A DNA stretch of 64,000 nt, from contig NZ_CP016634.1 of the NCBI RefSeq assembly GCF_002741075.1, positions 2,402,501-2,466,500 of the forward strand. Reading direction: 5' to 3'. The notes under the pieces were generated by a model. The model saw only the letters and a list, made by a program, of their open reading frames with translations. It did no database searches and had not been told where the DNA came from. Source of the DNA: Pseudomonas putida. GTDB taxonomy: Bacteria > Pseudomonadota > Gammaproteobacteria > Pseudomonadales > Pseudomonadaceae. The translations under genes were made by a program, and so were the position numbers. Positions 17,317 through 27,368 of this stretch are shown here, in pieces (position 1 is the stretch's first letter; each line of letters opens with the position of its first letter).

Positions 17317-17339
17317 CCCGCCTTCGTGGCGGGTTTTTT
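17317..17339 (+). terminator. Rho-independent terminator of the cold-shock gene
   Basis: CCCGCC-TTCGT-GGCGGG followed by TTTTTT and preceded by AAAAAA, 21 bases after the stop. It can work in both directions. Confidence 0.95.
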
Positions 17340-17394
17340 GTGGGTGTTCGCTTGAGATGGACCCGCGGGGAAACCACTGTCTTGGGTTGCCTGT

Positions 17395-17517
17395 CCTGGC
17401 CTATTCGCGGGTAAACCCACACAGAGACTGCGGTGTGATGACACCACCGCAGAGCCTGCCCTCACAGATCATCGAAAGCACCGCAGAACCTGTGGGAGCG
17501 GGTTCACCCGCGAATGC
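17395..17517. repeat. Pair of inverted REP elements
   Basis: A degenerate REP (17395-17424, ATTCGCGGGTAAACCCAC core) and a good inverted copy (17489-17517, GTGGGAGCGGGTTCACCCGC core) flank about 65 bases between the cold-shock terminator and the I78-type lipoprotein gene. Both match the P. putida REP family seen elsewhere in the window. Confidence 0.8.
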
Positions 17518-17553
17518 GTTAGCAAAACCACCGCCGTACTCGCAGGTGAAGCC

Positions 17554-17877
17554 TCAACCGCAGTTGACGCGGGTCACCACACCTTGGTCATCGACGTTCA
17601 GGTTCAGCCGCTCCGAGCGATACTCCAAGGTGATCACGTCGTGAGGCTTGAGGATGCGTGCCAGTTGCGAGCCACTGGCCTTGCGCGCCTGCTCCAGCAG
17701 CGCCGGGGTGGCCTGCTTGCCGATGGTGAAATCGGCGCCGCTGGCTTCGCAGCGACCGCCGTTGTCGGCCGGGGCCGACGAGGCACTGTCGCCACCGTTT
17801 GAAGAACCGCCTGTGCTGCAACCTGCCAGGACTGCAGCCGCCAGCAAGGTCGCCAGGTAAGCACGGGTACGGAACAT
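17554..17877 (-). CDS. I78-type peptidase inhibitor lipoprotein
   Basis: The 107-residue protein has a lipoprotein signal with lipobox LAGC (C19), a Gly/Ser-rich linker, and a C-terminal domain FTIGKQATPALLEQARKASGSQLARILKPHDVITLEYRSERLNLNVDDQGVVTRVNCG. That domain matches the I78 peptidase-inhibitor family: a helix followed by beta strands ending in a conserved VNCG. Two Cys (RCEASG and VNCG) probably form a disulfide. It likely sits at the periplasmic face of a membrane. The target protease is unknown. Confidence 0.8.
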   Translation of the reverse strand: MFRTRAYLATLLAAAVLAGCSTGGSSNGGDSASSAPADNGGRCEASGADFTIGKQATPALLEQARKASGSQLARILKPHDVITLEYRSERLNLNVDDQGVVTRVNCG

Positions 17878-18149
17878 GAATCCTCCTAATCATCATGGGA
17901 ACTGCCTCATGCGACAGCTCCGCTCAACTTTTGTTGCAAAACCGAGCAAGTCTGCCTGAACAGCCCCCTCATGGCGAAAGGGAATCGTGACTGGATTTTG
18001 CGTCGTACGTCTGGCGGTTTATTCGCAAGTGGTCGTGCGGCGATCGCAAAGGCATGATTTACTGCAACAACCGGAGCGCAGCACGCCTCCCTTCGAACGC
18101 CAGGGTCCGGTGTTCGACCCTTAGCCCAGGCTTGCCACGAGAGCTTCCC

Positions 18150-18362
18150 ATGAGCAGCCACAGCATCGACGCCGATATCAAGGTCAAATGGGCCGAGGGC
18201 CAGAGCGCCTACAGCCCCGGCACCCCCGAAGAACTGCTACTGATCGCCATCGACCTTTTGGTACGCGACCGCGGCAGCGAGGCGGCGCGCAGCTTCATCG
18301 AGCAAGTGTTCGAGCGCTACGCACCGCACACCGCTATGGCAATCGAGCCAGGCGCTCGCTGA
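18150..18362 (+). CDS. Small conserved hypothetical protein
   Basis: ATG 18150 follows a weak GAGAG. The 70-residue, slightly acidic protein (MSSHSIDADIKVKWAEGQSAYSPG) has a helical middle, TPEELLLIAIDLLVRDRGSEAARSFIEQVFERY. No domain is recognised. Its last 29 bases overlap the 3' end of the convergent nucleoside hydrolase gene, an arrangement that could link their expression by antisense pairing. Confidence 0.65.
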   Translation: MSSHSIDADIKVKWAEGQSAYSPGTPEELLLIAIDLLVRDRGSEAARSFIEQVFERYAPHTAMAIEPGAR

Positions 18363-19341
18363 GCAGGTCGAAAAAGCCCTGGGCATCGCCCTCGTTCAGC
18401 CAAAGCACGTTGGCCGGACGCTTGAGCACCGCGTACCAGTCGACGACGGTCTGGCCGAAAGTAGGGCCTTCCCGACTGTCGACCTCCATGTGGACCCGCC
18501 GCCCACTGAACAGCTCGGGCTTGATCAGATAAGCGATGACACTGGCGTCATGCACCGGGCCACCGGGCATGCCGTACAGGTCCATGTCGTGCTTGACGTA
18601 GGCGTCGAGGATGTCCACCACACGCCGGCCGGCCTGATTGTCGATGGCGGCCAGTTGCTTGAAGCGCGCATCGCTGGTGATGACCTTGTGGGTCAGGTCC
18701 AGGGGCACGTAGGTGAGTTTGACACCGCTGGCCAGCACCACCTCTGCGGCATGGGGGTCGGCGTAGAGGTTGAACTCGGCCACCGGGGTGATGTTGCCGC
18801 CATTGAAGTGAGCGCCGCCCATCACCACCACTTCCTTGATGCCTTTGACGATCTCGGGCTTCTGGATCAGCGCCAGGGCCAGGTTGGTCTGTGGGCCGAG
18901 CATAGCGACAGTGACGCTGTGGGGCTCGGCACCGGACAGGGTATCGACCAGGTACTGCACCGCACTGCCTTGAGCCAGGCCTTGTTTGGGCACATGGACC
19001 TTCACCCCTTCCAGGCCCTCCTGGCCATGGATATCGTCGGCGTAGATCGGTTTGCGCACCAGCGGGCGCCCTGCCCCGGCGTATACCGGGATGTCTTCGC
19101 GCCCACCCCATTCACGCGCCAGGCGGGCGTTGCGCGAGGTCTTGTCCAGGCGCACATTGCCAGCCACGGTGGTGATGGCGCGAAGATTCAGGTCCTCGGG
19201 CGAGGCCATGGCGAGCAGCAGGGCGACGACATCGTCGGCACCAGGGTCGGTGTCGATGATCAGGTCCCGGGGAGCGGCCTGGAGGGGGGTGGTGGCCACG
19301 GCTGACATGAGAATGACTCCTTTGAGGAGGTGTTTGAGCAT
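18334..19341 (-). CDS. Exported ribonucleoside hydrolase
   Basis: The 335-residue enzyme cleaves ribonucleosides into base and ribose. DTDPGADDVVAL near residue 30 is the signature calcium/ribose site of inosine-uridine nucleoside hydrolases, and the later HDASVIAYLIKPELF segment holds the conserved HD. An N-terminal signal (LKGVILMSAVATTPLQA) sends it to the periplasm, unlike the cytosolic RihABC enzymes. As the last gene after rbsD, it would release ribose from external nucleosides for the Rbs transporter. The rbs link is inferred from position; the gap to rbsD contains a REP. Confidence 0.9.
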   Translation of the reverse strand: MLKHLLKGVILMSAVATTPLQAAPRDLIIDTDPGADDVVALLLAMASPEDLNLRAITTVAGNVRLDKTSRNARLAREWGGREDIPVYAGAGRPLVRKPIYADDIHGQEGLEGVKVHVPKQGLAQGSAVQYLVDTLSGAEPHSVTVAMLGPQTNLALALIQKPEIVKGIKEVVVMGGAHFNGGNITPVAEFNLYADPHAAEVVLASGVKLTYVPLDLTHKVITSDARFKQLAAIDNQAGRRVVDILDAYVKHDMDLYGMPGGPVHDASVIAYLIKPELFSGRRVHMEVDSREGPTFGQTVVDWYAVLKRPANVLWLNEGDAQGFFDLLSERLARLP

Positions 19342-19379
19342 GGGGCACTCCTTGTTGCCTTGGGTAGTGGGGCCGCGTT

Positions 19380-19412
19380 GCGGCCCTTCGCGGGTAAACC
19401 CGCTCCCGAAGG
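19380..19412. repeat. REP element between rbsD and the nucleoside hydrolase gene
   Basis: A full P. putida-type REP with core CTTCGCGGGTAAACCCGCTCCCG lies in the 105-base gap. It may stabilise upstream mRNA and lower downstream expression. Confidence 0.85.
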
Positions 19413-19446
19413 CTTCAGCGCAGGGCTGGCGGGGGCGGACTGGATT

Positions 19447-19845
19447 TCAGAACGTCACACCCGCCACCAACGCGATGTTGCTGTACGGCCTGCATTCTCC
19501 CGTGCGCACGATCGCCTTGGCCTGACGGCACAGGTCCTTGAATGCCAAGTGTGGCAACAGCTCCCGCGAGCCCAACTGCCCCTGCGACTGCATCACCTGC
19601 TCAAGCCCGGGCGGCGCGACCTCGAGCATTTGCTCGGCCAGCACATGTCGCTCCACCTGCATTTCTTCCAGCACCGCCCGCAACACACTGGTGAAGTCCG
19701 GCACACCGGGTGTCACAGCCAGATCGATCAATTCCACACCCGGCGGCACCGGCAGCCCGGCGTCGCCGATCACCAGGATGTCGCCATGGCCCAGCCCGGC
19801 GATCACCCGGGACAACGCGATGTTCAACAGCCCGGTCTTCTTCAT
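19447..19845 (-). CDS. rbsD: D-ribose pyranase
   Basis: The 132-residue enzyme interconverts pyranose and furanose forms of ribose, speeding supply of the form used by ribokinase. The start [47 protein letters not shown] carries the conserved His/Asp catalytic region (GHGD, GDAGLP). It overlaps rbsK by four bases, so translation is coupled. Length is close to the family norm. Confidence 0.96.
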   Translation of the reverse strand: MKKTGLLNIALSRVIAGLGHGDILVIGDAGLPVPPGVELIDLAVTPGVPDFTSVLRAVLEEMQVERHVLAEQMLEVAPPGLEQVMQSQGQLGSRELLPHLAFKDLCRQAKAIVRTGECRPYSNIALVAGVTF

Positions 19846-20750
19846 GGCGCAAGCTCCGCCAAGTACGGGATCGAGGGCTGGGCGCCCACGCGGGTCACCG
19901 ACAAGGCCGCCGCGCGCTGGCCAAAGGCGATGGCCTCCCCCTCCTCCATGCCGCGCACCAACCCTGCGGCAAAGCCGCCGATAAACGTATCTCCTGCCGC
20001 CGTGGTATCCACAGGCTGGACCACCGGCGCGGGAAAATGCCGGCTACCACCAGGACTTACGAACAACGCCCCCTGCGCCCCCAGCGTGACGATCACCTTG
20101 CCCGCGCCCAACTGCAGCAGGCGCTCACCCGCGCGGCGTGCGCTGTCGATATCGGTCACGGGCTGGCCGGTCAGGGCTTCGGCCTCGCTCTCGTTGGGCG
20201 TGAGGTAATCGATGTGGGCAAACCAGTCCGACGGCAGCGGGCCAGTGGCGGGTGCCGGGTTGAGGATCACCGTCTTGCCCAGCTCACGCCCACGGGCGAG
20301 TGTCCAGGCCACCGTGGCCATGGGCACTTCCAACTGGCAGATGATTACCTCGGCGCTTTGCAGCAAGCCGTCGAAACGCTGCACCGAAGCCGGCGTCAGC
20401 TCGCCATTGCCGCCAGGGATGATGACGATGGCGTTCTGGCTAGCGGCATCGACCAGGATCAACGCCACGCCACTGGAAACGCCCTGGCACACGCCTACCG
20501 CCTGGCAATCGATGCCTTCATGCGCCAAAGCCTCGCGCAACTGCTGGCCATAGGCGTCGTCGCCCACACTGCCGACCATGGCCACGCTCGCCCCGAGCCG
20601 GGCCGCGGCCACCGCCTGGTTGGCACCCTTGCCGCCGGGCACGGTGAAGAAGCTGTCGCCGGCCAGCGTCTCGCCTGGCCGGGGCAAACGCTGGGTGCGG
20701 GCCACCAGGTCCATGTTGAGGCTGCCAACCACCACGACCTTGGCGCTCAT
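19842..20750 (-). CDS. rbsK: Ribokinase
   Basis: The PfkB-type kinase phosphorylates ribose to ribose-5-phosphate. I chose ATG 20750 (302 residues) with AAGGAG five bases upstream; a GTG at 20756 is an alternative. Motifs include [15 protein letters not shown] near the N-terminus and [17 protein letters not shown] with the catalytic Asp near the C-terminus. It begins just after the rbsR stop and overlaps rbsD. Confidence 0.96.
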   Translation of the reverse strand: MSAKVVVVGSLNMDLVARTQRLPRPGETLAGDSFFTVPGGKGANQAVAAARLGASVAMVGSVGDDAYGQQLREALAHEGIDCQAVGVCQGVSSGVALILVDAASQNAIVIIPGGNGELTPASVQRFDGLLQSAEVIICQLEVPMATVAWTLARGRELGKTVILNPAPATGPLPSDWFAHIDYLTPNESEAEALTGQPVTDIDSARRAGERLLQLGAGKVIVTLGAQGALFVSPGGSRHFPAPVVQPVDTTAAGDTFIGGFAAGLVRGMEEGEAIAFGQRAAALSVTRVGAQPSIPYLAELAP

Positions 20751-20759
20751 GGTCACTCC

Positions 20760-21782
20760 TTAGCGGTAATCATTGAACAGGTCCGGGCGCGGCCCGGTGG
20801 ATTCGCGCAGCACGATGCGCGGGGCGACGATGCGCTGCTGGGCCACGCCGCTGCGGGGTGTGCTGATGCGCGAGAGCAGCAGTTGCGCGGCGCTTTCGCC
20901 CAGCTCGCGGATCGACTGACCAACCGTGGTCAACGGCGGGTACACGTAGCGGCTGAGCTCGATGTCATCGAAACCGACCACCGACAACTCGCCCGGCACG
21001 TGGATGTTGCGCTCGGCCGCCGCACGCAACACGCCAAAACCGATCATGTCGTTGCCGGCGAAGATCGCCGTGGGCCGCGGGCCGTCGAGCAGGTGCACCG
21101 CGGCGGCGTAGCCACCGGGGCTGCTGAAATCACTGTGCAGAATGCGGTTTTCGACCTCCGCCACGCCCTGCTCGGCCATCGCCCGACGGTAGCCCGCCAG
21201 GCGCAACTGGGCAGGCCCTGAGTCGGCCGGCCCGCCGATGCAGGCGATGTCGCGATGGCCGAGGTCCAGCAAGTGCCGGGTGGCGAGGTAGCCGCCCTGT
21301 TCGTGATCGATGCGCACCAGGTCGGCGTCGATGCCATCCAGTGCGCGATCGACGATGACCATCGGCGTGCGCACGCTGGCCAGGCTTTCGAGCAGATCGC
21401 TGTCCTGGCCGACCGAGGCGACGATCAGGCCATCGATGCGTTTCTCCAGCAGCACCCGCAGGTAGCTGCGCTGCTTTTGCGGGTTGTCGTCGGAGTTGCA
21501 GAGGATCACGCAATAGCCGTTGCGCTCGCAGCCATCCTCGATGCCGCGGGCCAGTTCGGCGAAATACGGGTTGACGCTGTTGGGCACCAGCAGGCCGATG
21601 GTGGCGGTGCTGCGGGCCTTGAGCGAACGGGCCACGGCGCTGGGCACGTAGTCGAGTTCGGCGATGGCCGCCTCGACCTTCAGGCGCACGTGCTCGCTGA
21701 CCGGGCGGGTCTTGTTCAGTACATGGGACACGGTGGTGTAGGAAATACCTGCCAGCGCCGCGACATCTTTGATGGTAGCCAT
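20760..21782 (-). CDS. rbsR: LacI-family ribose operon repressor
   Basis: The 340-residue regulator has an N-terminal LacI HTH (ATIKDVAALAGISYTTVSHVLNKTRPVSEHVR), a hinge (PSAVARSLKARSTATIGL) and a periplasmic-binding-protein-like sensor domain. It lies inside the operon between rbsC and rbsK rather than at an end. A perfect LacI-type palindrome (25476-25489) just after the rbsB promoter is its likely operator, with ribose or ribose-5-phosphate as inducer by family analogy. Confidence 0.93.
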   Translation of the reverse strand: MATIKDVAALAGISYTTVSHVLNKTRPVSEHVRLKVEAAIAELDYVPSAVARSLKARSTATIGLLVPNSVNPYFAELARGIEDGCERNGYCVILCNSDDNPQKQRSYLRVLLEKRIDGLIVASVGQDSDLLESLASVRTPMVIVDRALDGIDADLVRIDHEQGGYLATRHLLDLGHRDIACIGGPADSGPAQLRLAGYRRAMAEQGVAEVENRILHSDFSSPGGYAAAVHLLDGPRPTAIFAGNDMIGFGVLRAAAERNIHVPGELSVVGFDDIELSRYVYPPLTTVGQSIRELGESAAQLLLSRISTPRSGVAQQRIVAPRIVLRESTGPRPDLFNDYR

Positions 21783-21786
21783 GGGT

Positions 21787-22782
21787 TCAGTTCCGCCGGC
21801 CTGCGCGCCGGCTCCGGTAAGTGTCGAGCACCACGGCGATAACGATGACCGCCCCGGTGATGATGCGTTTGGTGGGTTCGGAAGCGCCGATCTGCGCCAG
21901 CCCCGCGGCCAGCACGGAGATGATCAGCACACCGAAGAACGTGCTGATGACCGAGCCGCGCCCGCCCATCAGGCTGGTGCCGCCGATCACCACGGCGGCG
22001 ATCACCTGCAGTTCGAGGCCAGCGCCGGCATTGGGGTCGGCGGCCTCCAGGCGAGAGATCTGGAACAGCGCGGCCAGGCCTGCGAGCAGCCCCATCAAGG
22101 TGAACACCAGCACCTTGTAGGGGCGCGGGTCGATGCCGGCCAGGCGCACAGCCTCCTCGTTGGTGCCGATGCCGATCAGGTAACGGCCGAAGACCGTGCG
22201 GGTCAGCACCAGTTGGGCGACGACGATGACCAACAAGGCAATGATGAAGGCGGGCGAAATACCAAAGGCAATGGGGTTGGAGAACCAGGCGAAGGCGTCG
22301 CCGATGTAGGCGGTGCGCGAGTCGGTGAACTGGTACGCCAGGCCCCGGGCCATCTCCAGCACGCCCAGGGAAACGATGAACGACGGGATGCGCCAGGCCA
22401 CGGTGATGCCGCCGGTGACGCTCCCTGCCAGCGCCGCCACGGCCATGCCCAGCAGCGCGGCAGGCAATGGGCTCCAGCCCCAGCCCAGGATCGCCACACT
22501 GACCGCCGAAGCGGCCAGAGCCAACACCGAGCCCACCGACAGGTCGATGCCGCCGATGATCAGCACGAAGGTCATCCCCACCGCCAGCACCATCAGGTCC
22601 GGGATCTGGTTGGCCAGGGTGCTGAAGGTTGCGTAGGACAGAAAGTGACTGCTCAGGAACGAGAACAGCACGATCATCGCCAGCAAGGCGCCGGCCAAGC
22701 CCAGGTAAGTGCCCAGGCCGAAGTAATTGGCGCTGCGGCGCACCGGGGCGCGGCCCGGGATGTCGAGGGGTGTGGTCTTCAT
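21787..22782 (-). CDS. rbsC: Ribose ABC transporter permease
   Basis: The 331-residue inner-membrane permease has multiple hydrophobic segments and the sugar-permease signature near VLVFTLMGLLAGLAALFQISRLEAADPNAGAGLELQVIAAVVIGGTSLMGGRG. It starts four bases inside rbsA and ends a few bases before rbsR. It forms the pore for ribose fed by RbsB and powered by RbsA. Confidence 0.95.
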   Translation of the reverse strand: MKTTPLDIPGRAPVRRSANYFGLGTYLGLAGALLAMIVLFSFLSSHFLSYATFSTLANQIPDLMVLAVGMTFVLIIGGIDLSVGSVLALAASAVSVAILGWGWSPLPAALLGMAVAALAGSVTGGITVAWRIPSFIVSLGVLEMARGLAYQFTDSRTAYIGDAFAWFSNPIAFGISPAFIIALLVIVVAQLVLTRTVFGRYLIGIGTNEEAVRLAGIDPRPYKVLVFTLMGLLAGLAALFQISRLEAADPNAGAGLELQVIAAVVIGGTSLMGGRGSVISTFFGVLIISVLAAGLAQIGASEPTKRIITGAVIVIAVVLDTYRSRRAGRRN

Positions 22783-24329
22783 GGGTCCATCCTGGGCGCT
22801 GCTTCATGCAGCAGTGCGTCACGTTTTTGATAGCCGGCGAAGGCGGCGGCGAGCAGTTGATCCTGGCTCCAGCGGTCGCGCTCGAAGGTGTCGATCAGCC
22901 GGCCCGCCGAGAGCACGGCGATGCGATCGCAGATCAGCATCAGCTCGCGCAAGTCGCTGGACACCACCACCAAGGCCTTGCCCTGGCGCGCCAGTTCGGC
23001 CAGCAGGCCGTAGATATCGAATTTGGCGCCGACGTCGATGCCGCGGGTCGGCTCGTCGAACAGCAGCACCTGGCAGTCGCGCTCCAGCCAACGGCCGATC
23101 ACCACCTTCTGCTGGTTGCCGCCGGAGAGCTCGCCCACGGCCTGGGCCGGGCTGGCGCTGCGGATGCGCATGGCGTTGATCTGGCGTTCGGCCAGGGCAC
23201 GCTCGGCCTCGGCGTCGAGCATGCCCACACGGGACACTGCCCCTAGATTACCCAGGGCGATGTTGGCGCTGATCGACTGGGACAACAGCAGGCCTTCGCC
23301 CTTGCGGTCCTCGGTGATCAAGGCGATGCCGGCGCGCACCGCCGCCTTGGGTGAATCGGGGGTGACCGGCCGCAAGGGCTGGCCAAGTTCGACTTGCCCG
23401 CTGTCGGCGCGGTCGGCGCCGTAGATCAGGCGCAACAGCTCGGTGCGCCCGGCGCCGATCAGACCGGAGATGCCGAAGATCTCCCCGGCCCTGACCTCGA
23501 ACGACACCTCGCGCACCTTGTCGCCACGGCTGAGCTTGTGGACCTTGAGCAACGTCTGACCGATCTCGCGGCGGCCAAGGTCGATGTGCTCGCCCAGCTC
23601 GCGACCGACCATGAGATTGACCAGTTCGGCGCTGGTGTAACGTTGGATCGGCTCGACGCACACCAGCTTGCCATCACGCAGCACGGCGATGCGCTGGGCC
23701 ACGCGCTGCAGCTCTTCCAGGCGATGGGAGATATAGACGATGGCCACGCCGCGCTGGCGCAGGCGCTCGATCTGGGTGAACAGCAGCTCCACCTCGCGAG
23801 CGGTGAGCATGGCCGTGGGCTCATCGAAGATCAGCACATGGCAATCGCCGATGAGGTTGCGGGCGATCTCCACCATCTGCTGATGGCCGATGCCCAACTC
23901 GCCGACCGGAGTATCTGGGTCGATGGCGTCCAGGCCGACCTGGGCCATGGCCGCAGTGGCCAGTTGGCGCAGGCGTTTCTGGCTGATCCAGCCGGCGCGG
24001 CTGGGCAGGTTGTCGAGGAACAGGTTCTCAGCCACGGTCAGGGTCGGCAGCAGGTTGAGTTCCTGCATCACCATGCGCACGCCCAGGCGCTCGGCCTCGC
24101 TGCGACTGCCAGGCGCATAGGGCTGAGTGCGGTAGTGCATCTGGCCGGTGGTGGGCGTCTCCAGGCCACTGATGAGCTTGGACAGCGTGCTCTTGCCCGC
24201 GCCGTTCTCGCCGGTGAGCGCCAGCACTTCGCCGGCGCGCAGCTCCAGCGTCACATCAGCGAGCACTGGCTGGGTATAGGTCTTGCCCAGGCCACTGACG
24301 GCGAGGGTGACCTCGTTGGTTTCTCTCAT
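22779..24329 (-). CDS. rbsA: Ribose ABC transporter ATPase (two nucleotide-binding domains)
   Basis: The 516-residue ATPase has two ABC domains, as usual for sugar importers. The first has Walker A GENGAGKST near residue 40 and Walker B LIFDEPTA with a weak signature (GIGHQQMVEIARN). The second has a degenerate Walker A (GLIGAGRTE) but a strong signature, ELSGGNQQKV, and LLFDEPTRGID. This asymmetry is normal for RbsA-type proteins. It overlaps rbsC by four bases. Confidence 0.96.
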   Translation of the reverse strand: MRETNEVTLAVSGLGKTYTQPVLADVTLELRAGEVLALTGENGAGKSTLSKLISGLETPTTGQMHYRTQPYAPGSRSEAERLGVRMVMQELNLLPTLTVAENLFLDNLPSRAGWISQKRLRQLATAAMAQVGLDAIDPDTPVGELGIGHQQMVEIARNLIGDCHVLIFDEPTAMLTAREVELLFTQIERLRQRGVAIVYISHRLEELQRVAQRIAVLRDGKLVCVEPIQRYTSAELVNLMVGRELGEHIDLGRREIGQTLLKVHKLSRGDKVREVSFEVRAGEIFGISGLIGAGRTELLRLIYGADRADSGQVELGQPLRPVTPDSPKAAVRAGIALITEDRKGEGLLLSQSISANIALGNLGAVSRVGMLDAEAERALAERQINAMRIRSASPAQAVGELSGGNQQKVVIGRWLERDCQVLLFDEPTRGIDVGAKFDIYGLLAELARQGKALVVVSSDLRELMLICDRIAVLSAGRLIDTFERDRWSQDQLLAAAFAGYQKRDALLHEAAPRMDP

Positions 24330-24376
24330 CGCAGCCCCCCTGCCCCAGGGAACGCAGCAGTCTTGTGTTGGCTACG

Positions 24377-24472
24377 CCGGCCCATTCGCGGGTAAGCCCG
24401 CTCCCACAGGCCTGGCGCAGGCCTCGAAAACCCCGCTGTACCAGTGCGAGTGGGCTTACCCACGAAACAGGC
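24377..24472. repeat. REP pair between rbsB and rbsA
   Basis: A near-consensus REP (24377-24410) and a degenerate inverted copy (24443-24472) form a BIME-like unit inside the 157-base gap. It could stabilise the rbsB message and so raise binding-protein levels above those of the membrane parts. Confidence 0.8.
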
Positions 24473-24486
24473 GACGCGCCAAGTCA

Positions 24487-25440
24487 TCATTCGGTAACCA
24501 GTTCGACCGGGGTCTGGATGACGTTGTCGGCATCCACCGCAGGCTTTTCACCCTTGAGCATCTGCAACGCGGCCTGGATGCCAAACACGGCCTGCTCGGC
24601 GCCATGCTGCTCGAGGGTGGCGAGCACGCGGCCGTCCTTGAGCATGGGTTTGATGGCGCGGATGTTGTCGTAGCCAACCACCTGCACCTGGCCGGTCTTG
24701 CCCGCCGCACGCACCGCCGAGACAGCGCCCAGGGCCATGCTGTCGTTGCCGGCCAGCAGGGCCTTGAGTTCGGGGTATTCGTTGAGCATGGCAGCGGCGA
24801 CGGCATTGCCTTTGTCGATTTCCCAGTTGCCGGACTGCACCGAGACCACCTTCATCTGCGCGGCGTCCATGGCGTCCTTGAAGCCTGCGGTGCGCTGCTG
24901 GGCGTTGGTGGTGGTGGGCACGCCTTCGATGATGCCGACCTGGTCACCGGCCTTGAGTTTCTGCTGGGCCAGGTAGTCGCCAACCAGGCGTGCGCCCTTG
25001 CGGTTGTCGGGGCCGACGAAGGGCACACTCAGGCCTTTGCTCTTGAGCACTTCGGGGTCGAGGCGGTTGTCGATGTTGACCACCGTGATGCCAGCATCCA
25101 TGGCCTTCTTGATCACCGGCACCAAGGCCTTGGAGTCGGCAGGCGCGATGACCAGGGCGTTGACGCCAGAGACGATCATCTGCTCGACGATGCGGATCTG
25201 GTTGCCGGTATCGGACTCGTCCTTGATGCCATTGGCCACCAGGTCGAAGTCATTGGTGTGGGCTTTTTGATAGGTCTTGGCGCCGTCTTCCATGGTCAGG
25301 AAGAACTCGTTGGCCAGGGACTTCATGACCAGGGCGACCTTGGGTTTGTCCTGAGCCTGGGCGGCGGACAAGGGGAGCGTGAGGGCAAGCGTTGAGAAGA
25401 CAGCCAGGGCCAGCAAGCGGCCGGGGAATGGCAATTTCAT
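24487..25440 (-). CDS. rbsB: Ribose-binding periplasmic protein
   Basis: The 317-residue protein is the first gene of the operon. A signal peptide (LPFPGRLLALAVFSTLALTLPLSAAQA) precedes a type I periplasmic-binding fold (KPKVALVMKSLANEFFLTMEDGAK...). Segments such as VIAPADSKALVPVIKKAMDAGITVVNIDNRLD are typical. It binds external ribose, perhaps released by the exported nucleoside hydrolase at the operon's end, and delivers it to RbsAC. A promoter and operator lie directly upstream. Confidence 0.95.
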   Translation of the reverse strand: MKLPFPGRLLALAVFSTLALTLPLSAAQAQDKPKVALVMKSLANEFFLTMEDGAKTYQKAHTNDFDLVANGIKDESDTGNQIRIVEQMIVSGVNALVIAPADSKALVPVIKKAMDAGITVVNIDNRLDPEVLKSKGLSVPFVGPDNRKGARLVGDYLAQQKLKAGDQVGIIEGVPTTTNAQQRTAGFKDAMDAAQMKVVSVQSGNWEIDKGNAVAAAMLNEYPELKALLAGNDSMALGAVSAVRAAGKTGQVQVVGYDNIRAIKPMLKDGRVLATLEQHGAEQAVFGIQAALQMLKGEKPAVDADNVIQTPVELVTE

Positions 25441-25475
25441 GAATTTGACTCCGAATCTTGTGTTTTTTATCGGAT

Positions 25476-25489
25476 CGCAAACGTTTGCG
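25476..25489. promoter_or_regulatory. Probable RbsR operator
   Basis: CGCAAACGTTTGCG is a perfect 14-bp palindrome with the central CG typical of LacI-family sites. It lies just downstream of the rbs -10 box, where bound repressor would block transcription. Confidence 0.85.
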
Positions 25490-25496
25490 TTGCCTA

Positions 25497-26883
<1,387 letters not shown>

Positions 26884-26920
26884 TTCGTTGCCCTGAAGTT
26901 AGGCCGGCGCGGTCTCTGAG

Positions 26921-26995
26921 CCGGCCCATTCGCGGGTAATCCCGCTCCTATAGGTCCCGCGAGGCCAAGAGAGGAGCGAGTTTACCCGCGTCTGC
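26921..26995. repeat. REP pair downstream of ansB
   Basis: A near-consensus REP (26921-26954) is followed by a degenerate inverted copy (26970-26995), forming a BIME-like structure between ansB and the SOS-controlled gene pair. Confidence 0.8.
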
Positions 26996-27084
26996 ATTCA
27001 CTGGGTGAGTGAACCAATTCCATCCCTGCGGTCATAAACGCTTTTCGCCTTACACGCTGTTGCGAAATAGCCTACAGTGAAATA

Positions 27085-27100
27085 CTGTATGCGCATACAG
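27085..27100. promoter_or_regulatory. LexA (SOS) box
   Basis: CTGTATGCGCATACAG is a perfect 16-bp LexA palindrome, 19 bases before the GTG start. It overlaps a possible -10 (TACTGT, 27083-27088) that lies 17 bases after TTGCGA. DNA damage should therefore induce the downstream genes. Confidence 0.9.
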
Positions 27101-27119
27101 CAAAACAAGGAAAAGCCCC

Positions 27120-27362
27120 GTGGCCAGTACCTCCGCAGCAACGCCTAGCACCTATGAGCAACTGGGTCTGCGCATCCAGAAGATCATCAACAGCCCCATC
27201 GCCCAGCGCAGCCGCGCGGCATTGATCTTCCGCCTGGAGCACGAGTCGCCTGACGACTGGGAAACCCTGCTCGAGGAGATCGCCGAAAACGACAACGTCA
27301 CCCTCGCCCACCGCGACGATGGCGGCGTGCAGATCTTCTGGACAGTGCCCAAGGAAGACTGA
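27120..27362 (+). CDS. DUF1654 protein, SOS-regulated
   Basis: GTG 27120 has AAGGAAA upstream. The 80-residue protein (TYEQLGLRIQKIINSPIAQRSRAALIFRLEHESPDDWETLLEEIAENDNVTLAHRDDGGVQIFWTVPKED) matches DUF1654, a family largely confined to Pseudomonas and of unknown function. The perfect LexA box in front and the endonuclease gene seven bases behind point to a role in the DNA-damage response, perhaps as a partner or regulator of EndA. That link is inferred from context. Confidence 0.85.
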   Translation: MASTSAATPSTYEQLGLRIQKIINSPIAQRSRAALIFRLEHESPDDWETLLEEIAENDNVTLAHRDDGGVQIFWTVPKED

Positions 27363-27368
27363 CCGCGC

